Positions 5,708 to 8,140 of a DNA stretch of 8,140 nt are shown here, piece by piece. A program made the position numbers and the translations under genes. Numbering within the stretch: the stretch's first letter is position 1; every line of letters starts with the position of its first letter. The stretch is from Candidatus Cloacimonadota bacterium (GTDB lineage Bacteria; Cloacimonadota; Cloacimonadia; Cloacimonadales; TCS61), in assembly GCA_027858325.1 (NCBI GenBank), contig JAQICU010000234.1, positions 1 through 8,140 of the forward strand. The letters run 5' to 3'. The notes beneath the pieces were generated by a model. The model did not search any database. It saw nothing but the letters and a program-made list of their open reading frames with translations, and was not told the origin of the DNA.

Positions 5708-6661
5708 CTATAATTCCTTTTTCCTGGTAATGAAGTAACCAATATTACCAAGAAGGATGAAGAAGATTATCATTATATGAGCAACAGATTGTGCGTTCAT
5801 ACCAATTCGTGCTTTTTTGTATTTATAAGGAACTGTATCTCCAGTAATCGGCACTCTTGTTTCCTTAATGACCTCTTTACTAAATGGTCTTCCATTGGGA
5901 TAATCTTCACTTTCATAAGCCGCAAAAACATCAACAAGTTTTTCATATTCAGCAGCACCCTTAAGTCCCCTGAACATACCCATCAATTGACCTGTCTGCA
6001 AATACGGATAGTTATCGGCGACCATCACCGCAGTAACTCCTGCAGCAATATTAGCACCAAATCTTGCCCTGGCGTATGTGATCCATTGAAGAGCACTACC
6101 ACTTGCAGCAAAGTCAATAACCAGATTCATATCATCATAATTTTTAATGTTTTTCATTATTTCCAGGTTTTCTACTTTTCTACCCTGAGAATCAGTTTCT
6201 ACCGCCTTTGCAATATCATCACCCATTCCAAGCATAATTGGTAATCTTAGAACGTATGGCTTATAGCCAAAGTTACAGTAATCAACACCGGATTGAACAT
6301 CGAAATCTTCTCGGGCTGTATTAAGAGCATAATCCACAAGTGGAGCAGCTGCAGGAATCCAGCAGATCGTAAAAACCTTTATATTTCTTTCAAAACAATG
6401 TCTTAATACTGAAACTTCCATCGGGAATAATTCCGGCATTGTAGAGGCATCATGCGTAAATGACATTAACACTGCTTTATTCTCATCACCCGCAAAAGAA
6501 TCTACTTTTTTATAAATATCTTCTGTAGGTTTAGTAACGTATGTACGTGAATTAAATGGGATAAGAAGAGGAATAATAATAGAAAACGCCACAACAATGT
6601 AGATGTAACGTCTATCAATATTCTGTATCTTATTAAAGAAACTTATTACATTCTTATTCAT
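5708..6661 (-). CDS. Membrane-anchored alpha/beta protein of the same operon
   Basis: The 317-residue product has an N-terminal helix (about residues 19-36) after a Lys/Arg-rich start, a large soluble domain (about 40-290), and a C-terminal helix (about 295-311) before the tail TRKKEL. By the positive-inside rule both ends are cytoplasmic, so the soluble domain faces outward. The domain looks Rossmann-like: beta strand KAVLMSF (62-68), helix MEVSVLRHCFERN, strand KVFTICWIP, helix PLVDYALNTAREDF, then NLVIDFAASG, and NYPYLQTGQLMGMFRGLKGAAEYE (about 217-240). I recognise no catalytic motif. The ATG at 6661 is preferred to an in-frame GTG at 6676, because GGAGG is 8 bases upstream of the ATG and the GTG has no ribosome-binding site. 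Only one base separates it from the upstream stop. Confidence 0.82.
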   Translation of the reverse strand: MNKNVISFFNKIQNIDRRYIYIVVAFSIIIPLLIPFNSRTYVTKPTEDIYKKVDSFAGDENKAVLMSFTHDASTMPELFPMEVSVLRHCFERNIKVFTICWIPAAAPLVDYALNTAREDFDVQSGVDYCNFGYKPYVLRLPIMLGMGDDIAKAVETDSQGRKVENLEIMKNIKNYDDMNLVIDFAASGSALQWITYARARFGANIAAGVTAVMVADNYPYLQTGQLMGMFRGLKGAAEYEKLVDVFAAYESEDYPNGRPFSKEVIKETRVPITGDTVPYKYKKARIGMNAQSVAHIMIIFFILLGNIGYFITRKKEL

Positions 6662-6662
6662 T

Positions 6663-7286
6663 TTAGTCACCTCCACCCAGATAAGTTCTTTCTATTCCAA
6701 GCAGGATCTTAAGTGAAGTAGCTGTAATTCCAAGTCCCACACCTATCATAATAGCGCGTTTAGCAGCAAGGTTAGGAACATTCAGTATCCATGTGGATGT
6801 TTCAGGTATCCATTTTGAGATCATAGCACCCAGTGGAACCTGCCCCAGCATCACGACTACAGCTGCGACAAGAAGAACAGTAGCTTCAGCAGATCTGGCA
6901 CGGAAAGCTTTGTATGCTGCGGAGGCAATATAAAATGCCAATAAGGAAAACATGGTAGCACTCATAGGCATTTGAACGTTCTCGAACAACCACATGTATG
7001 GTGTTCCTGATTGTGTTCCCCAGGCAAAACCTGCAAATGCAGTAAAGATAAGTCCAGCTAAAGTTATAACACTATATTGCCAGTTGGGAACTTTACGTTT
7101 GATCTTGGTTCCATGAACCATAAATAAACTCATAATGCCAAGTGATACAGCGAATGGGGAAATAGCTTTTGCCCAATCTTGAAACCAGTCGAAGAAATCA
7201 ACCGATATTTTATGCGGGATAAATGAATGTGCTACAAACATAAATCCCAGGGTCATGATTATTATTAAAGGAATTTGTCGTTTCAT
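6663..7286 (-). CDS. Six-helix membrane protein of the same operon
   Basis: This 207-residue integral membrane protein has hydrophobic segments at about 5-22, 40-58, 71-89, 107-125, 134-152 and 174-194. Distinctive, apparently conserved stretches are SAAYKAFRARSAEATVLLVAAVVVMLGQVPLG (122-153) and KRAIMIGVGLG (176-186), ending with LKILLGIERTYLGGGD. I know similar sequences only as hypothetical proteins next to DUF6754-like genes. No catalytic residues stand out; the function is unknown. The start ATG at 7286 is set by TAGGAGG immediately upstream, whose TAG is the stop of the preceding gene. Its own last codons (GGT GGA GGT) supply the Shine-Dalgarno of the next gene. Both details indicate co-translation and a fixed stoichiometry. 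Confidence 0.85.
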   Translation of the reverse strand: MKRQIPLIIIMTLGFMFVAHSFIPHKISVDFFDWFQDWAKAISPFAVSLGIMSLFMVHGTKIKRKVPNWQYSVITLAGLIFTAFAGFAWGTQSGTPYMWLFENVQMPMSATMFSLLAFYIASAAYKAFRARSAEATVLLVAAVVVMLGQVPLGAMISKWIPETSTWILNVPNLAAKRAIMIGVGLGITATSLKILLGIERTYLGGGD

Positions 7287-7294
7287 CTATCCTC

Positions 7295-8140
7295 CTATTT
7301 TTCTGGGAATGCATTTATCAGGAACGTTGCATGAGTCGTTGACAGCAAAGTTCCGATAACTACAAACGCTAATATAATAAATTTAGTATAATCAACTGCT
7401 TTCAGTGTTCCAAGTTGCAGCGGTTCACGTGCAAGGTAAGCTGAGGCAGCATATAATTCTTCTCCGATAAGTGTGTAGTCACAGGTTGTAATAAAGAACG
7501 GGATCTGTGTAACAGCATCAGTACCGGATATCTGGATAGCTCCGGTTGTATTTCCTGTTTCTGTCATAATAAGTGCTTCTGCCCAGAACATTCCCATATA
7601 GAAATTTGTAGCAGTTTTCTCACGGATCATAATACCATTCACACCGGCAACAAAAGCAAATTGAGCGGTAGTGATGAAGAAAACACTGTTCTTATCATGA
7701 GAGTCGGGACGTCCGGCTTCATAATGAGCTTCTTTTACCACTTCCTGTGCAATTGGAAGTACAATGTAATCACGGACCGGCACCAATATTCTAGTATCAT
7801 ATTCAGCAGCTTTTTTGGCAACACGACCCAATATTGAAAGTCCTGCTAAGGTTGCCACATCGGTAATTCCCGAGAGACCTGGAACAAACAGGATCGGTTT
7901 TCCCATCTCCGTTGCGCGTCCAATAGCATTATCAATTTCATCGATACCGGCAATAGGTCTAATATAGAGTTTTTTACCGCTTTTTGCTTGCCTGATCATA
8001 TAGAAAACCATGAAACCGAAGATCAATGTAGCGATAAGAGCTGGTAATTTGTCGGACTGGAACCAGTTTGGAATCGGATAAAAATGATCCATTCCCAATG
8101 TTGGATAAGTTTCTCTTGCTGATTCATCAAAGGGTAATTT
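7295..8140 (-). CDS. DUF6754-like membrane-anchored protein, 5' end cut by window
   Basis: 281 residues are visible, and the frame stays open to the right edge. An in-frame TTG (8098) and ATG (8092) lie in the visible part, but neither has a ribosome-binding site, and the upstream codons read as plausible protein (LPFDESARETYPT), so the true start is outside. Counting from the TTG, there is a helix at about 18-36, then a basic SGKKLYIRPIAG, then a soluble domain (about 40-232) and a C-terminal helix (about 238-256). Positive-inside places the domain in the cytoplasm. Key stretches are PIAGIDEIDNAIGRATEMGKPILFVPG (48-74), VAGVNGIMI (150-158) and CDYTLIGEELYAASAYL (206-222). It resembles the domain family I know as DUF6754; that name is from memory and untested. 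No enzymatic motif is evident. It is the first visible gene of the operon. Confidence 0.8.
   Translation of the reverse strand, partial: KLPFDESARETYPTLGMDHFYPIPNWFQSDKLPALIATLIFGFMVFYMIRQAKSGKKLYIRPIAGIDEIDNAIGRATEMGKPILFVPGLSGITDVATLAGLSILGRVAKKAAEYDTRILVPVRDYIVLPIAQEVVKEAHYEAGRPDSHDKNSVFFITTAQFAFVAGVNGIMIREKTATNFYMGMFWAEALIMTETGNTTGAIQISGTDAVTQIPFFITTCDYTLIGEELYAASAYLAREPLQLGTLKAVDYTKFIILAFVVIGTLLSTTHATFLINAFPEK

Noticed and set aside
5777..6244. A 155-residue open frame on the + strand inside the operon
   Set aside because: It lies fully antisense to the 317-residue protein, is Cys/Ser/His-rich in an unnatural way and has no ribosome-binding site; it is a shadow frame.
6662..6676. GTG start at 6676 for the 317-residue operon protein
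   Set aside because: It overlaps the preceding gene and lacks a ribosome-binding site, while the ATG at 6661 has GGAGG at ideal spacing.

Overview
The window reads as AT-rich chromosomal DNA from a diderm (Gram-negative-type) bacterium. A predicted outer-membrane beta-barrel protein with a signal peptide supports an outer membrane. An archaeal-style free-standing AlaX editing protein and a four-gene membrane operon of an uncharacterised type (last gene DUF6754-like) fit a candidate phylum such as Cloacimonadota. That placement is inference from gene content and cannot be confirmed by reading alone.

Layout, left to right. (1) 54-767, + strand: AlaX-type Ala-tRNA editing hydrolase. (2) 776-1766, + strand: a self-contained regulatory unit with a promoter/operator region of ACTTTG/CAAAGT half-sites, a six-helix membrane protein, an overlapping small winged-helix regulator, and an intrinsic terminator placed on the regulator's stop codon. 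(3) 1799-2986, - strand: secreted beta-barrel protein, followed by a 380-base gap with two inverted-repeat structures. (4) 3367-3627, - strand: an 86-residue protein of unknown function, divergent from (5) 3703-4974, + strand: a GT-B glycosyltransferase. (6) 4984-5015: a hairpin repeat of a kind found scattered in many bacterial genomes. (7) 5054-8140, - strand: four tightly coupled membrane-protein genes read right to left, the first cut by the window edge, ending at a strong intrinsic terminator.

The most interesting region is the four-gene operon. Two products are six-helix integral membrane proteins. The other two each have a soluble alpha/beta-looking domain between an N-terminal and a C-terminal membrane helix. 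The genes are 1 to 9 bases apart, with ribosome-binding sites built from the stop codon or last codons of the preceding gene, so they are probably translated together and form one membrane complex. By the positive-inside rule, one soluble domain faces the cytoplasm and the other faces outward. No catalytic motif or known pathway is recognisable, so the function is open. The other regions look like ordinary chromosomal genes with some notable regulatory or repeat DNA.
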